Counted from the stretch's first letter, positions 1 to 9,108 are shown. The stretch: 64,000 nucleotides of DNA from an uncultured Bacteroidales bacterium (GCA_947303085.1 CAMYXP010000001.1:434001-498000), one strand, 5' to 3'. The notes: generated by a model not told the origin, from the letters alone. Numbers and translations are program-made.

Positions 1-1635
1 GGCATCGGATTCATTGATAATCCACGACTTGGCAACCAGAAAGACCTTCCGAGAACAATGCAGAGCGCGGCTCACACCGAGTTTTACTTCCTGCCGCTGA
101 TTCTCGGTCTCGTCGGTCTGTTCTATCAGCTGAAATACGACGCTAAAAACTGCTGGGTAGTGTTCCTGCTCTTCTTCATGACGGGCATCGCCATCATCAT
201 GTACCTCAACCAAACGCCATATCAGCCGCGTGAACGTGACTATTCATACGCCGGCGCTTTCTACGCCTTCGCGATATGGATGGGCTTCGGCGTGCTGGGA
301 ATCGTCAATGGATTACAAAAAGTCGTTAAGAATCAGAAGGCTGCGACGGCTGTGGCTACAGTGGCATGTCTGTTCGTCCCTGTTCTGATGGCGGCTCAAG
401 GCTGGGAAGGCCATAACCGCTCGGGCAAGACTTCGGCTCTCGACTGGGGTAAGAACTACCTCACGGCTTTGCCAGAAAACGCTGTTATTTTCACTCGTGG
501 CGACAATGATACATTCCCGCTTTGGTATGTCCAGGAGGTTGAAGGCTACCGTACCGATGTCCGTGTGTGCAACTTCATGCTTTCGTCGGGCTATTGGTAT
601 GTGCATCAGATGGGCAGAAAAATCTATGAATCGGAGAAACTTCCGCTCTCGTTGACACCGGCGCAGTATAACAATGGTGTTAATGAGCAGATTTATATTC
701 AGGATGTACTCTCAGGCCCTGTCGAGCTTAAAGATGCCATCGATTTCGTGAGGAGCGACAATCCTCGCACCAAGGCTACCGACATGTCGGGCAAGAAAGT
801 CAACTATCTGCCTGCTCGTAACCTTAAGATTACCGTCGACAAAGAGAAAGTCATCGCCAACGGCATCGTTCCTGAAAGCATGAAAGATCAGATTGTCGAC
901 GAGATAGTGTGGACCATTCCAGACAAAGTGTCGTATATCACCAAAAACGAGTTAATGCTCCTCGATTTCTTTGCAACTAACAATTGGGATAGATGCGTTT
1001 ATTTCACCAGCTTGAGCGACATCGCCAACGTCCTCGGCATCGACAAATATCTGCATCAGCAGGGACTAGCGCATCGTTTCATGCCTGTTCTCGCTCCTGA
1101 TTATTATAAAGGTGCCGGCGGCGTGTTCATCGATGGCTCATACGACCTTCTCGTGAACAAATCGCGTTGGGGTCGTCTTAATGAGCCTGGTGTCACTATC
1201 GACCCTGAGAGCGTGCGTAATATTTCGTTCATCAAGATGGCGTATATGCGTCTGGCTCAAGCACTTGTGAATCGCAAGAGAGGCGATGAGGCTATTATTG
1301 TTCTCGACAAATGTCAGGAGTTCTTCCCTGACGAGAAGATGCCTTACGGTTTCTATTACGAAGGCTATTTCCCTGATATTTATTACCGTGCCGGCGCTAT
1401 CGAGAAAGGCGATGACGTGATGATGAAAATAGTGGCGAATGCACTCGACGAGCTGCGTTATTATAAAGATTTGGATACGAAATTATACGGTTATTACGAG
1501 GATTCAATCCGTGAAGCTATAAGCCTTGTTTATACAATGGCCAATACAGCTCAAAAGAATAAACGCTATGATTTGCAACAAGAGATTCAAGATAAGTTGA
1601 ATGAATATAACAACTATTTCTTGTTATATCTCTAA
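1..1635 (+). CDS. DUF2723 membrane glycosyltransferase-like protein, C-terminal part
   Basis: The reading frame is open from base 1, so the gene starts upstream of the window and only its C-terminal 544 residues are seen. Two or three hydrophobic segments lie in the first 110 residues, with the motif NQTPYQPRERDYSYAG between them. That motif is typical of Bacteroidetes DUF2723 proteins, relatives of protein O-mannosyltransferases that usually exceed 1000 residues. The remainder is a soluble, probably periplasmic domain with helical repeats near the end. Family members are thought to transfer sugars from lipid carriers to exported proteins; the substrate cannot be read here. The ATG at 58 is an internal Met, not a start. 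A strong hairpin follows the stop codon. Confidence 0.8.
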   Translation, partial: GIGFIDNPRLGNQKDLPRTMQSAAHTEFYFLPLILGLVGLFYQLKYDAKNCWVVFLLFFMTGIAIIMYLNQTPYQPRERDYSYAGAFYAFAIWMGFGVLGIVNGLQKVVKNQKAATAVATVACLFVPVLMAAQGWEGHNRSGKTSALDWGKNYLTALPENAVIFTRGDNDTFPLWYVQEVEGYRTDVRVCNFMLSSGYWYVHQMGRKIYESEKLPLSLTPAQYNNGVNEQIYIQDVLSGPVELKDAIDFVRSDNPRTKATDMSGKKVNYLPARNLKITVDKEKVIANGIVPESMKDQIVDEIVWTIPDKVSYITKNELMLLDFFATNNWDRCVYFTSLSDIANVLGIDKYLHQQGLAHRFMPVLAPDYYKGAGGVFIDGSYDLLVNKSRWGRLNEPGVTIDPESVRNISFIKMAYMRLAQALVNRKRGDEAIIVLDKCQEFFPDEKMPYGFYYEGYFPDIYYRAGAIEKGDDVMMKIVANALDELRYYKDLDTKLYGYYEDSIREAISLVYTMANTAQKNKRYDLQQEIQDKLNEYNNYFLLYL

Positions 1636-1644
1636 AATAGTTTC

Positions 1645-1679
1645 CAGTTAGTCGGTTATTCTGAATAACCGACTAACTG
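1645..1679. terminator. Bidirectional terminator hairpin
   Basis: A perfect 16-bp inverted repeat, CAGTTAGTCGGTTATT at 1645-1660 and its complement at 1664-1679, has a 3-nt loop. It lies between the convergent DUF2723 gene (plus) and lgt (minus), so it probably ends both transcripts. Confidence 0.75.
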
Positions 1680-1686
1680 AACAACT

Positions 1687-2526
1687 TTATTCTGTTGTTT
1701 TTTTCTTGTAACTTCTTATTAGGAAATAGACTCCGGCGAGGAAGAACGGAATGCTCAGCCATTGTCCCATGTCGAGAACCATTGAATTTTCAAACTCCAC
1801 CTGCGGTTGTTTGATGAACTCTATGAGTATTCTTGAGCCGAAAATCATGGTGCAGAAGAAACCGAAGAAAAATCCCGGGTGTTTGTTGATGGTGTCTTTC
1901 TTGAAAAACAGATAAAGAAGAATCACAAACACGATCACGCATACCAGTGCTTCATAAATCTGTGTCGGGTGGCATGCCGGGATGGCCTCGATAGGTGTCC
2001 CTGGTACCCAGTCGCGAACGAATTTGAAGCCCCAAGGCAATGTGGTCTCGTAGCCGTAAATCTCAGAATTCATGAGGTTTCCAGTGCGGATGAAGGCTCC
2101 GCCGATGGCCACGCCAATCACCACTCTGTCCAAGACCCAAAGCATCGATTTTTTGATTTTTCGGGAGTAAAACAAGAGTCCGAGCAAGATGCCTATCGCG
2201 CCGCCGTGACTGGCAAGGCCGCCTTCCCAAATATATAAAATCTTTATCGGATTTGACAGATAATAATCGGGTTCATAGAACAGACAATGTCCCAAGCGCG
2301 CGCCTATGACGGTGAAAATCAACATGGTAATGACAAGCTTTTCGACAAGTTCTTCGCCTAGGCCTTCTTTTTGGTAAACTTTTTTCATGATGAAATATCC
2401 GACGATAAACACCATGGCCCAAAGCAAGCCATACCATGCTATCGGGCGACCTCCGAGAATAGGAAAGTTCTCCGGAAATGTGAAGATAAACGGGCTAACA
2501 TCCCAAACAATGTAGTTTAATGTCAT
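1687..2526 (-). CDS. lgt: Prolipoprotein diacylglyceryl transferase
   Basis: This inner-membrane enzyme moves diacylglycerol from phosphatidylglycerol to the lipobox cysteine of prolipoproteins, the first step of lipoprotein maturation. The 279 residues have about seven hydrophobic segments and the family hallmarks: SHGGAIG (catalytic His region), the Lgt signature RTGNLMNSEIYG, HPTQIYEA, and a late SRILIEFIKQPQ block. Length is normal. The gene starts 6 nt after the stop of the upstream glycosyltransferase on the same strand, so the two are probably one transcript. Several predicted lipoproteins in the window would be substrates. Confidence 0.95.
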   Translation of the reverse strand: MTLNYIVWDVSPFIFTFPENFPILGGRPIAWYGLLWAMVFIVGYFIMKKVYQKEGLGEELVEKLVITMLIFTVIGARLGHCLFYEPDYYLSNPIKILYIWEGGLASHGGAIGILLGLLFYSRKIKKSMLWVLDRVVIGVAIGGAFIRTGNLMNSEIYGYETTLPWGFKFVRDWVPGTPIEAIPACHPTQIYEALVCVIVFVILLYLFFKKDTINKHPGFFFGFFCTMIFGSRILIEFIKQPQVEFENSMVLDMGQWLSIPFFLAGVYFLIRSYKKKTTE

Positions 2527-2532
2527 ATCTTA

Positions 2533-3615
2533 TTAACTTAAATTTTCTGTCCAAATTTGAATAAAATCATCGATTCTGTCTTCGATGTCGTTATATTTTT
2601 CTCTTATCGATAGATAAGGTGTGGTTACCTTAGCTAATTGAAAATCAGATTGTTTGCACCAGTTGAAATGGCCTAGCTCGCCAAGATGTTTCGCCAGATA
2701 TTCCTGCTCGGTCTGTCCTGGAGTAGGAACGAGATAAGCTGTTCGGTTGAGTCTTATCAAGTCCATCAACGATGAATAACCTCCGCGGCAAATGATGTTT
2801 TCAGCGCTGTTCACAAGCTTGACAAACATTTCGTCGTCGACGTGGTTGAACATGCTGACGTTGTCGGAGACATCTCTCGGCAAATTGTAGAAATCGGGTT
2901 TAGCTCTGAGAATCAAAACGTTATCTTTGATATCACGGGCTTGTTTCAAGATGATATCCTCAAACATCGTTCTTTGAGGCTCTGGTCCTGAAAGAATCAC
3001 CAGATATTTGTTTTCTTTTTCTGTAACCTCTTGATTATCAGAATTAAAACGACTTAATAAACCGATGTATGAAGTGTGGAACCTCGACTTGGTCGGATGT
3101 GCCAGATCACCTGCCAGCGACGGCTCGGCTTCATCGTCGGGAACCCATATCTCATCGTATTTCTTTATGAAACTGTTGTTGAAAATGTCGATGATTGGTC
3201 TTGCCCAACGCCATAATCGCGGCACCTGTATATGAAGTTGGTGTGTAATGAAGACAGTGTAGGCGTTTTTGCTCCAGCAGCCGAAACGGTTGTCGGAAAT
3301 CACCACATCGATGTTGTAATTCTTAACAATGGATTCTATTGTCCTATGGTCTCTACGAAAATCTCTCATTGCACCTGGAAATGATGCTATCATCTTGAAA
3401 ACCTGAGAGTTAGACTTGCTATACGTAGGTGTGAATCCGGGCAACTCGATGAATTCCATGTTCGGAAAAGCCTTCTGAAGAAATGCCAACGGACCTTTGT
3501 CGGCCGCAATAATAACCTTATGGCCATAATTGCTCAAGGCCTTGATGATTGGTACACAACGTGTTGCGTGACCCAATCCCCAGTTTAACGGACATATCAG
3601 AATATTCTTTCCCAA
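2533..3615 (-). CDS. GT28/MurG-like glycosyltransferase
   Basis: A 360-residue GT-B fold protein. The N-terminal Rossmann motif is LNWGLGHATRCVPII and the C-terminal donor-binding block is ICRGGYSSLMDLIRLNR followed by PTPGQTEQEYLAKHL, as in UDP-sugar-using family 28 enzymes. Acceptor and product are unknown. It has no signal peptide and is probably cytoplasmic or peripherally bound to membrane. The only fitting start is a TTG at 3615: an in-frame TAA lies three codons upstream, and the next ATG would remove the nucleotide-fold N-terminus. It is the first gene of a two-gene unit with lgt. Confidence 0.75.
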   Translation of the reverse strand: MGKNILICPLNWGLGHATRCVPIIKALSNYGHKVIIAADKGPLAFLQKAFPNMEFIELPGFTPTYSKSNSQVFKMIASFPGAMRDFRRDHRTIESIVKNYNIDVVISDNRFGCWSKNAYTVFITHQLHIQVPRLWRWARPIIDIFNNSFIKKYDEIWVPDDEAEPSLAGDLAHPTKSRFHTSYIGLLSRFNSDNQEVTEKENKYLVILSGPEPQRTMFEDIILKQARDIKDNVLILRAKPDFYNLPRDVSDNVSMFNHVDDEMFVKLVNSAENIICRGGYSSLMDLIRLNRTAYLVPTPGQTEQEYLAKHLGELGHFNWCKQSDFQLAKVTTPYLSIREKYNDIEDRIDDFIQIWTENLS

Positions 3616-3631
3616 AAGAAATTATTTTTTG

Positions 3632-3639
3632 CAAAGATA
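3632..3639 (-). promoter_or_regulatory. Promoter -7 box for the GT/lgt unit
   Basis: On the minus strand this reads TATCTTTG, matching the Bacteroidetes -7 consensus TAnnTTTG, 16 nt upstream of the TTG start. Confidence 0.6.
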
Positions 3640-3773
3640 ATGTTTTTGTTGATAACGGACGAATTATTTTATGTTAAAATTTTTTAACAAAAGTTGCAAA
3701 ATTTTGCAGGAAATGTTAATAAAAATTAACATAACTTGCAGAAAATCAGAGTTTAACGAATGAAAATTATGCG

Positions 3774-3781
3774 TAATTTTG
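3774..3781 (+). promoter_or_regulatory. Promoter -7 box of dprA
   Basis: TAATTTTG matches TAnnTTTG and ends only 4 nt before the dprA ATG, leaving almost no room for a 5' leader. Confidence 0.65.
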
Positions 3782-3785
3782 CGGC

Positions 3786-4883
3786 ATGACAACTCAGAAA
3801 CTATATGAAATAGCTCTTACGCTTGTTCCTGGTATCGGAGATGTGAACGGTAAGAAGTTGGTCGCCTATTGTGGAGGCGCGGAGGCGGTATTTTGTGAGA
3901 ATAAAAAGGCTCTGTCGAAGATATACGGGATAGGTGATTATACGATAAAAAGCATTGTTACTCAAGATGTTATGGCTCAAGCTGAGGCTGAGCTGGATTT
4001 CGTTGAGAAAAATGGAATCAAACCGCTTTTTTATCTCGACCCTGAGTATCCGAAACGGCTTCAGCATTGTCACGACAGCCCGATGATGTTATATTATAAA
4101 GGTAATGCCGATTTGAATGCTATGAAAACAGTCGGCGTCGTCGGGACGCGTAATATCACCGATTATGGCAGGTGGGCTACTGAGAAAATAATTGAGGAGT
4201 TGTCGTCTGATAACGTGTTGATAATCAGTGGACTTGCGTATGGCGTTGATGCCGCTGCGCACAGTGCCGCTTTAAAATATAATCTTGCTACCGTGGGTGT
4301 GCTGGGACACGGCTTGCAAACTATTTATCCGGCGGAAAACAGAAAACTATCATTAAAAATGCTTGAGAAAGGAGGTGTTTTAACAGAATTTGTCAGCGGA
4401 ACAAAGCCCGAAAAGGAGAATTTCCCCATGCGTAACAGAATAGTGGCAGGAATGATCGATTGTCTGATTGTGGCTGAGAGCGCCTTGAAAGGCGGTGCCA
4501 TGATTACAGCTGAGATTGCCAATTCCTATGACCGTGAGGTGTTCGCGATACCAGGAAAAATAGGCGATAAATACAGCGAGGGATGTAATCAGCTTATCAG
4601 GACAAACAAAGCCAATCTTTTGACCGATGCGACTGATATCCGATATGTTATGCGTTGGGATGTCGAGACAAAAGTGGTGGCGAAACAGATGCGCCTGTTC
4701 CGTGATTTCAGTGAGGAAGAACAAAAAGTGATGGATGTTTTTGCGAATAACAGCATAATTCATCTCGATGACATCATCGTGGGAACGGATTTGACGCCTT
4801 CGAAAATAGCGTCAGTGCTGCTTTCTTTGGAGTTTGACGGCGTTTTGAAGGCACTGCCGGGAAAACGTTATCAAAAGTTGTAG
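3786..4883 (+). CDS. dprA: DNA-processing protein DprA
   Basis: DprA binds incoming single-stranded DNA and loads RecA during natural transformation. The 365 residues show an N-terminal helix-hairpin-helix-like segment (TLVPGIGDVNGKKLV, about 12-26) and the Rossmann-like DprA core (VGVVGTRNITDYG, SGLAYGVDAAAH, GHGLQTIYPAENR). A C-terminal winged-helix-like region starts near residue 300. Length is usual. The start is fixed by the conserved N-terminus close behind the ATG. DprA is widespread in bacteria not known to be competent, so its presence alone does not prove transformation. Confidence 0.95.
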   Translation: MTTQKLYEIALTLVPGIGDVNGKKLVAYCGGAEAVFCENKKALSKIYGIGDYTIKSIVTQDVMAQAEAELDFVEKNGIKPLFYLDPEYPKRLQHCHDSPMMLYYKGNADLNAMKTVGVVGTRNITDYGRWATEKIIEELSSDNVLIISGLAYGVDAAAHSAALKYNLATVGVLGHGLQTIYPAENRKLSLKMLEKGGVLTEFVSGTKPEKENFPMRNRIVAGMIDCLIVAESALKGGAMITAEIANSYDREVFAIPGKIGDKYSEGCNQLIRTNKANLLTDATDIRYVMRWDVETKVVAKQMRLFRDFSEEEQKVMDVFANNSIIHLDDIIVGTDLTPSKIASVLLSLEFDGVLKALPGKRYQKL

Positions 4884-4903
4884 CATAATTCAATAAAAAT
4901 CTG

Positions 4904-4911
4904 TAACTTTG
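4904..4911 (+). promoter_or_regulatory. Promoter -7 box of rsgA
   Basis: TAACTTTG matches TAnnTTTG, 20 nt before the rsgA ATG. An upstream TTG lies at 4878-4880 with a somewhat long spacer of 23 nt. Confidence 0.55.
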
Positions 4912-4931
4912 CACCGAATTTTTGTGCAAAG

Positions 4932-5840
4932 ATGCCGATAGGAAGAGTTATTAAGTCAACAGGAAGCTGGTACGATGTCAGAGATGACGTCGGGAATGTG
5001 TCGCAATGCCGTTTGCGAGGTAAGATACGCCTCGACGGTCTGCGCACGACAAACCCTGTGGCTGTTGGTGATCTCGTGAACTTTGAGAAGGAACGCGACA
5101 AGGATACTTGTGTCATTGACAAGATCCTGCCTCGTGCTAATGTCATCGTTCGCAAGTCAGTGAATTTGTCGAAGGAGTCGCATATCATTGCGGCGAACGT
5201 TGACCAGGCTATCCTTGTGGCTACAATAGCGCAACCGAGGACATCGACGGGCTTTATCGACCGTTTCACTGTGACTGCGGAGGCTTATCATATTCCTGTT
5301 ATAATAGTGTTCAACAAATGCGATATTTACAATGATGAACAGAACGCTACGGCTGAGGAATTGATGAGAGTGTACAACGGCATTGGTTATCAATCGTTTA
5401 TGATTTCAGCGAAGACCGGATTTAACTGCGACAGACTTGAAATGATAATGAAAGACAAAATCAGTATGTTTTCTGGTCATTCGGGCGTGGGAAAATCGGC
5501 GCTGGTGAACCGACTCGATCCGAATCTTGACATTCGTGTCGGTGAGATCTCTGACGTGCATGAAAAAGGCAAACACACCACTACTTTCGCTCAGATGTAT
5601 CAGCTCGGTTTCGGAGGCTATATCATTGATACTCCTGGAATTAAGGAGTTTGCACTCTTCGATATGGAGAAAGAGACTCTGGCACAACGTTTCCCCGAGA
5701 TGCGCGCTTTGATGCACAACTGCCGGTTCAACAACTGCACACATCTGCATGAACCTCATTGTGCTATAAAAGACGCTGTGGAACAACATCTTATCGCTGA
5801 CTGGCGTTATGAAAACTATTGTAACATGATGGACGACTGA
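4932..5840 (+). CDS. rsgA: Ribosome small-subunit GTPase RsgA
   Basis: RsgA is a circularly permuted GTPase acting late in 30S subunit maturation. Its 302 residues begin with an OB-fold. The GTPase motifs follow in permuted order: NKCD (G4, 128-131), GHSGVGKS (P-loop, 182-189) and DTPG (G3, 233-236). The C-terminal zinc finger uses C264, C269, H271 and C277. All hallmarks are intact and the length is standard. It is followed after 2 nt by a beta-barrel protein gene, so the two are probably co-transcribed. Confidence 0.96.
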   Translation: MPIGRVIKSTGSWYDVRDDVGNVSQCRLRGKIRLDGLRTTNPVAVGDLVNFEKERDKDTCVIDKILPRANVIVRKSVNLSKESHIIAANVDQAILVATIAQPRTSTGFIDRFTVTAEAYHIPVIIVFNKCDIYNDEQNATAEELMRVYNGIGYQSFMISAKTGFNCDRLEMIMKDKISMFSGHSGVGKSALVNRLDPNLDIRVGEISDVHEKGKHTTTFAQMYQLGFGGYIIDTPGIKEFALFDMEKETLAQRFPEMRALMHNCRFNNCTHLHEPHCAIKDAVEQHLIADWRYENYCNMMDD

Positions 5841-5842
5841 TT

Positions 5843-7231
5843 ATGAGGAGACTGCTGGTCATATTGTTCGTTTTTTGCTCGGTTGTGACATCTGCTCAGC
5901 AAGATGACGGTTGCTTCGTGGTATCTAAAATAAATCTGAAAGGTAACAGAATCACGCAAAAGTCGACTGTTTTTAGAGAGATGCTGTTCAATGAGGGCGA
6001 TACGATATGTGACGAGACGTTGGTGAGACAAAGCCGTGAGAATCTGTTGAATACGTCGTTGTTCAACTTCGTTGACTTCGATTGGCAGGATGATGTTGAT
6101 GCTGATTCCAAATCGTTGACAATCACGATGTTGGAGAGATGGTACCTGTGGCCTATCCCGTATCTGGCATACGCCGACCGGAATCTGAGATCATGGTATG
6201 AGGCCGATGATATTACACGTTTGAGCTATGGTTTTGACCTGATTTACTACAATCTTTGGGGAAGAAAACATGAACTTGACTTGACGATAATCGGCGGATA
6301 CAATCAGAATTACGGCATCGCGTATGATATTCCGTATCTTACCCGCAGACAACGGATGGGAATAAAGGCTTCAACGGGCTACAAACGCGATAGAGAGGTG
6401 GCGTACATCACAAAAGATGACAAAATAAGCTATTTTAAAGGTGAAGACGAGTACGCTCACGAATCGTTTTATGCCTCGGTGATGCCTTATTACAGGTTCG
6501 GATGTCGAAATAAATTGATGTTGCAGTTGAAATACGATAACCGGCTGTTCAACGACAGTTTGCCGAGTCTTAATGAAGACTTTCTGAATCCTGAAGGCAC
6601 TCGTTTTCAGTATTTTACGCTGTCGGCAATATATAAAAACGATTATCGCGACGACCACAACTATCCGCTTTCCGGTCATTATTTGGAGGTCGAACTGACG
6701 AAGATAGGACTGGGAGTATTCGATTATTCGCCAGACATCTTCTACGGAAAGATCACCGCGGACGTCTACACTCCTTTAGTCGGTAGGTTTTACTGGGCTT
6801 CCAATGTCACGACAAAGATTGCTGACAGTAAAACGGCTCCTTATTTTTTGTCGCAGGGCTTCGGATATAACAACGATTATGTCAGGGCGTACGACCTGTA
6901 TGTCGTCGATGCTCTAAACTACGCTATTTTTAAGAATAACTTGAAGTTCGAGATATTAAAACCTGTTACGAAACATCTTCCGATTATCAAGAATGAGAGG
7001 TTTTCGAAGATACATCTGGCGTTTTACGCGAATCTGTTTTTTGACTTCGGATATACGTGGGATGTGGTCATTCCGGAAGGTTTCTCAACGAGAATTGCAA
7101 ACGAATGGATATACGGAACTGGAATTGGCATAGATTTTGTTACGTATTACGATAAGGTTTTGCGATTGGAATATGGCATCAACGGGTTGGGCGAGGCAGG
7201 ATTCTTCGTTCATCTCGTGGCTCCAATTTAA
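5843..7231 (+). CDS. Short BamA/TamA-like outer-membrane protein (POTRA plus D15 barrel)
   Basis: The 462 residues start with a signal peptide ending near VVTSAQ. A single POTRA-like domain follows (about 25-105: INLKGNRITQKSTVFREML, then a predicted beta-alpha-alpha-beta-beta pattern ending LTITMLERWYLWP). The rest is rich in alternating aromatic/polar strands typical of a 16-strand D15/Omp85 barrel, including the D15-like HNYPLSGHYLEVEL. It is far shorter than the BamA at 9860-12526, which has several POTRA domains. It may be a TamA-like or substrate-specific Omp85 protein; its client is unknown. It sits between rsgA and nadK with 2- and 16-nt gaps. Confidence 0.75.
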   Translation: MRRLLVILFVFCSVVTSAQQDDGCFVVSKINLKGNRITQKSTVFREMLFNEGDTICDETLVRQSRENLLNTSLFNFVDFDWQDDVDADSKSLTITMLERWYLWPIPYLAYADRNLRSWYEADDITRLSYGFDLIYYNLWGRKHELDLTIIGGYNQNYGIAYDIPYLTRRQRMGIKASTGYKRDREVAYITKDDKISYFKGEDEYAHESFYASVMPYYRFGCRNKLMLQLKYDNRLFNDSLPSLNEDFLNPEGTRFQYFTLSAIYKNDYRDDHNYPLSGHYLEVELTKIGLGVFDYSPDIFYGKITADVYTPLVGRFYWASNVTTKIADSKTAPYFLSQGFGYNNDYVRAYDLYVVDALNYAIFKNNLKFEILKPVTKHLPIIKNERFSKIHLAFYANLFFDFGYTWDVVIPEGFSTRIANEWIYGTGIGIDFVTYYDKVLRLEYGINGLGEAGFFVHLVAPI

Positions 7232-7247
7232 CGAAAAACGTTTTGTT

Positions 7248-8126
7248 ATGAGAATAGCATTGTATGGCAGAGGCTTCGGCTCTGATTATGACGGACTTAT
7301 GAAAGAAGTCCTGCGCGTTTTGAAAGATAACGGCACTGAAATAATTGTATTTTCGGCTCTCGTGAATGACATCAAGAGATGCGTGAGCGAAAGTGCTGAT
7401 ATTCAGGTGTTTAACACTTACGAACAGCTGAAAGGCAGAGCCGACATTTTGTTCTCGTTCGGCGGCGACGGCACCATGCTCGATTCTGTGGAATACGTGC
7501 GCGACACAGCCATCCCGGTGTTTGGAATAAACACAGGCCGACTCGGTTTCCTGTCGAGTGTATCGTCCGACGAGACTCTCGACGCCGTCAACAAAATCAT
7601 GAAAGGCGACTATGAGGTCGAGAAACGCTCGCTGCTTGAACTTGTAGGCGAAGAAGAACGTTTCAAAGGCATAAACTACGCACTTAACGAATTGAGTGTC
7701 ATGCGAAAAGACGGCAGCAGCCTCATTGTGATACAGGTGTTTGTCGACGACAAACTTCTCAATACTTATTGGGCCGACGGACTCATCTTGGCCACGCCTA
7801 CCGGCTCGACAGCCTACTCGTTAAGCGCTGGCGGACCTATCGTGGCACCAAATAATGACAGTTTTTTGATAACTCCTATCTCGGCACACAATTTAAGCGT
7901 GCGTCCCGTCGTTATATCAGACAAAAGCGTCGTGAAAATCAAGGTCGACGGTCGCTGCGATGCCTACGACCTGAGCCTCGACTCACGTACTAAATTGGTA
8001 GACAAAGGTTTACAACTTAAAGTCAAAAAAGCTGATTTCTGCTTCAATATGGTGAAATTGCCAGGCAAAGATTTCTTTGAGGCGATAAGAAACAAGCTTC
8101 TTTGGGGAAATGATGTCAGAAATTAA
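7248..8126 (+). CDS. nadK: NAD kinase
   Basis: This enzyme phosphorylates NAD to NADP in the cytoplasm. The 292 residues carry the kinase motif GGDGT (72-76), the substrate-binding ALNE segment and the signature ADGLILATPTGSTAYSL, then AGGPIV. The ATG at 7248 is preferred. A start at 7137 in the same frame would overlap the upstream barrel gene by almost 100 nt and add residues unlike the family. The following genes porG, uppS, bamA and ompH make a gene order found in other Bacteroidetes. Confidence 0.95.
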   Translation: MRIALYGRGFGSDYDGLMKEVLRVLKDNGTEIIVFSALVNDIKRCVSESADIQVFNTYEQLKGRADILFSFGGDGTMLDSVEYVRDTAIPVFGINTGRLGFLSSVSSDETLDAVNKIMKGDYEVEKRSLLELVGEEERFKGINYALNELSVMRKDGSSLIVIQVFVDDKLLNTYWADGLILATPTGSTAYSLSAGGPIVAPNNDSFLITPISAHNLSVRPVVISDKSVVKIKVDGRCDAYDLSLDSRTKLVDKGLQLKVKKADFCFNMVKLPGKDFFEAIRNKLLWGNDVRN

Positions 8127-8130
8127 GATT

Positions 8131-8164
8131 TTTTGAAAATATTAAAATAAATTTTGTAAATTTG
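8131..8164 (+). promoter_or_regulatory. Promoter upstream of porG
   Basis: A TTTTG at 8131-8135 and TAAATTTG at 8157-8164 are separated by 21 nt, close to the Bacteroidetes -33/-7 arrangement. The leader to the porG ATG would be about 55 nt. Confidence 0.6.
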
Positions 8165-8223
8165 TCGGTTTATTGGTTAATGATTTAAACGGTTGACAAT
8201 CAACAGGAAGTTAGAATATTTGA

Positions 8224-9102
8224 ATGAAAAACTGCAAAAAAGTTTGGTTTGTTGCGTTGATTATCCTTTTGTTAGGACAATTTTTTGCTCCATTTAAGTC
8301 CGATGCCCAGGTTATTGAGGTGGGTGCGTCGGTCGGATTGTCTTATTACATGGGCGACATCAATCCAAATATTCCGTTCAACCAGAGCAAGTTGGGCTTC
8401 GGTGCCTCGGCGCGTTATTATGACAATACGCGCTGGGCTTTCCGTCTGGCATATTCCAACCTGCAGCTCGAAGGCAGCGACGAGGCTTCAAAATACCGCC
8501 CCGAACGCGGTCTGTCGTTCCATACCAATGTTCACGACATCGCTCTCATCGCTGAATTCAATTTCTTCGACTATTTCACCGGTAGCAAGCGAAACTACAT
8601 AACACCTTACATCTTCGGAGGCGTCTCCTACATCAGCTTTAACCCGAAGGCTGACGACGGGACCGATTTGTGTGACGTGCTTACTGATGTGGATTTCGAG
8701 GTGGCTGGATCTGACGGAAAAAGCAAGTACAGCCGAACCTCAGCGTCAATACCGTTCGGAGTCGGCATGAAATACAGCATCAGCGAGCATATTGGACTGA
8801 CTCTTGAATGGCGCATGGATTACGCCTTCACCGACTGGCTCGACGATTGCCATGCTTATTATCCGACCTACGAACCGGATGAGGAAGGCAATGTGCCGAG
8901 TTATGTGCAATATAGCGACCCTACTGGGATTACAGACCCCAATAACACAGGCTCAAACGGACAAAAATATATTCAGAGAGGCAACAAACATAATAAAGAC
9001 TGGTACGGATACCTGAATCTGTCGATTTCTTATAAGTTTGTGCTTCCTAAAAACAAAGATTGCAACGTGGGCGCTGATAAAAAATATTATAAATATTATT
9101 GA
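8224..9102 (+). CDS. porG: PorG-like outer-membrane protein (DUF6089)
   Basis: The 292-residue protein has a signal peptide (hydrophobic core about 9-24, cleavage near SDAQ) and an eight-strand-type beta-barrel with EVGASVGLSYYMGDINPN early and YITPYIFGGVSYISFNPK mid-protein. This fits the DUF6089 family, which includes PorG of the type IX secretion system; in Porphyromonas porG also lies directly upstream of uppS and bamA. PorG is an outer-membrane component linked to the periplasmic PorK/PorN ring. Neither porK nor porN is in the window, so the T9SS role rests on family and synteny plus the two cargo-like proteins nearby. Confidence 0.75.
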   Translation: MKNCKKVWFVALIILLLGQFFAPFKSDAQVIEVGASVGLSYYMGDINPNIPFNQSKLGFGASARYYDNTRWAFRLAYSNLQLEGSDEASKYRPERGLSFHTNVHDIALIAEFNFFDYFTGSKRNYITPYIFGGVSYISFNPKADDGTDLCDVLTDVDFEVAGSDGKSKYSRTSASIPFGVGMKYSISEHIGLTLEWRMDYAFTDWLDDCHAYYPTYEPDEEGNVPSYVQYSDPTGITDPNNTGSNGQKYIQRGNKHNKDWYGYLNLSISYKFVLPKNKDCNVGADKKYYKYY

Positions 9103-9108
9103 TGAAAA

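Noticed and set aside
4907..4931. Hairpin CTTTGCAC/GTGCAAAG just before the rsgA ATG as a translational switch
   Set aside because: The left arm is part of the promoter -7 box, so it would probably not be in the RNA.
7137..7247. Upstream start for nadK overlapping the barrel gene
   Set aside because: The extra 37 residues are out of family and fall inside the preceding gene; the ATG at 7248 fits NadK length.
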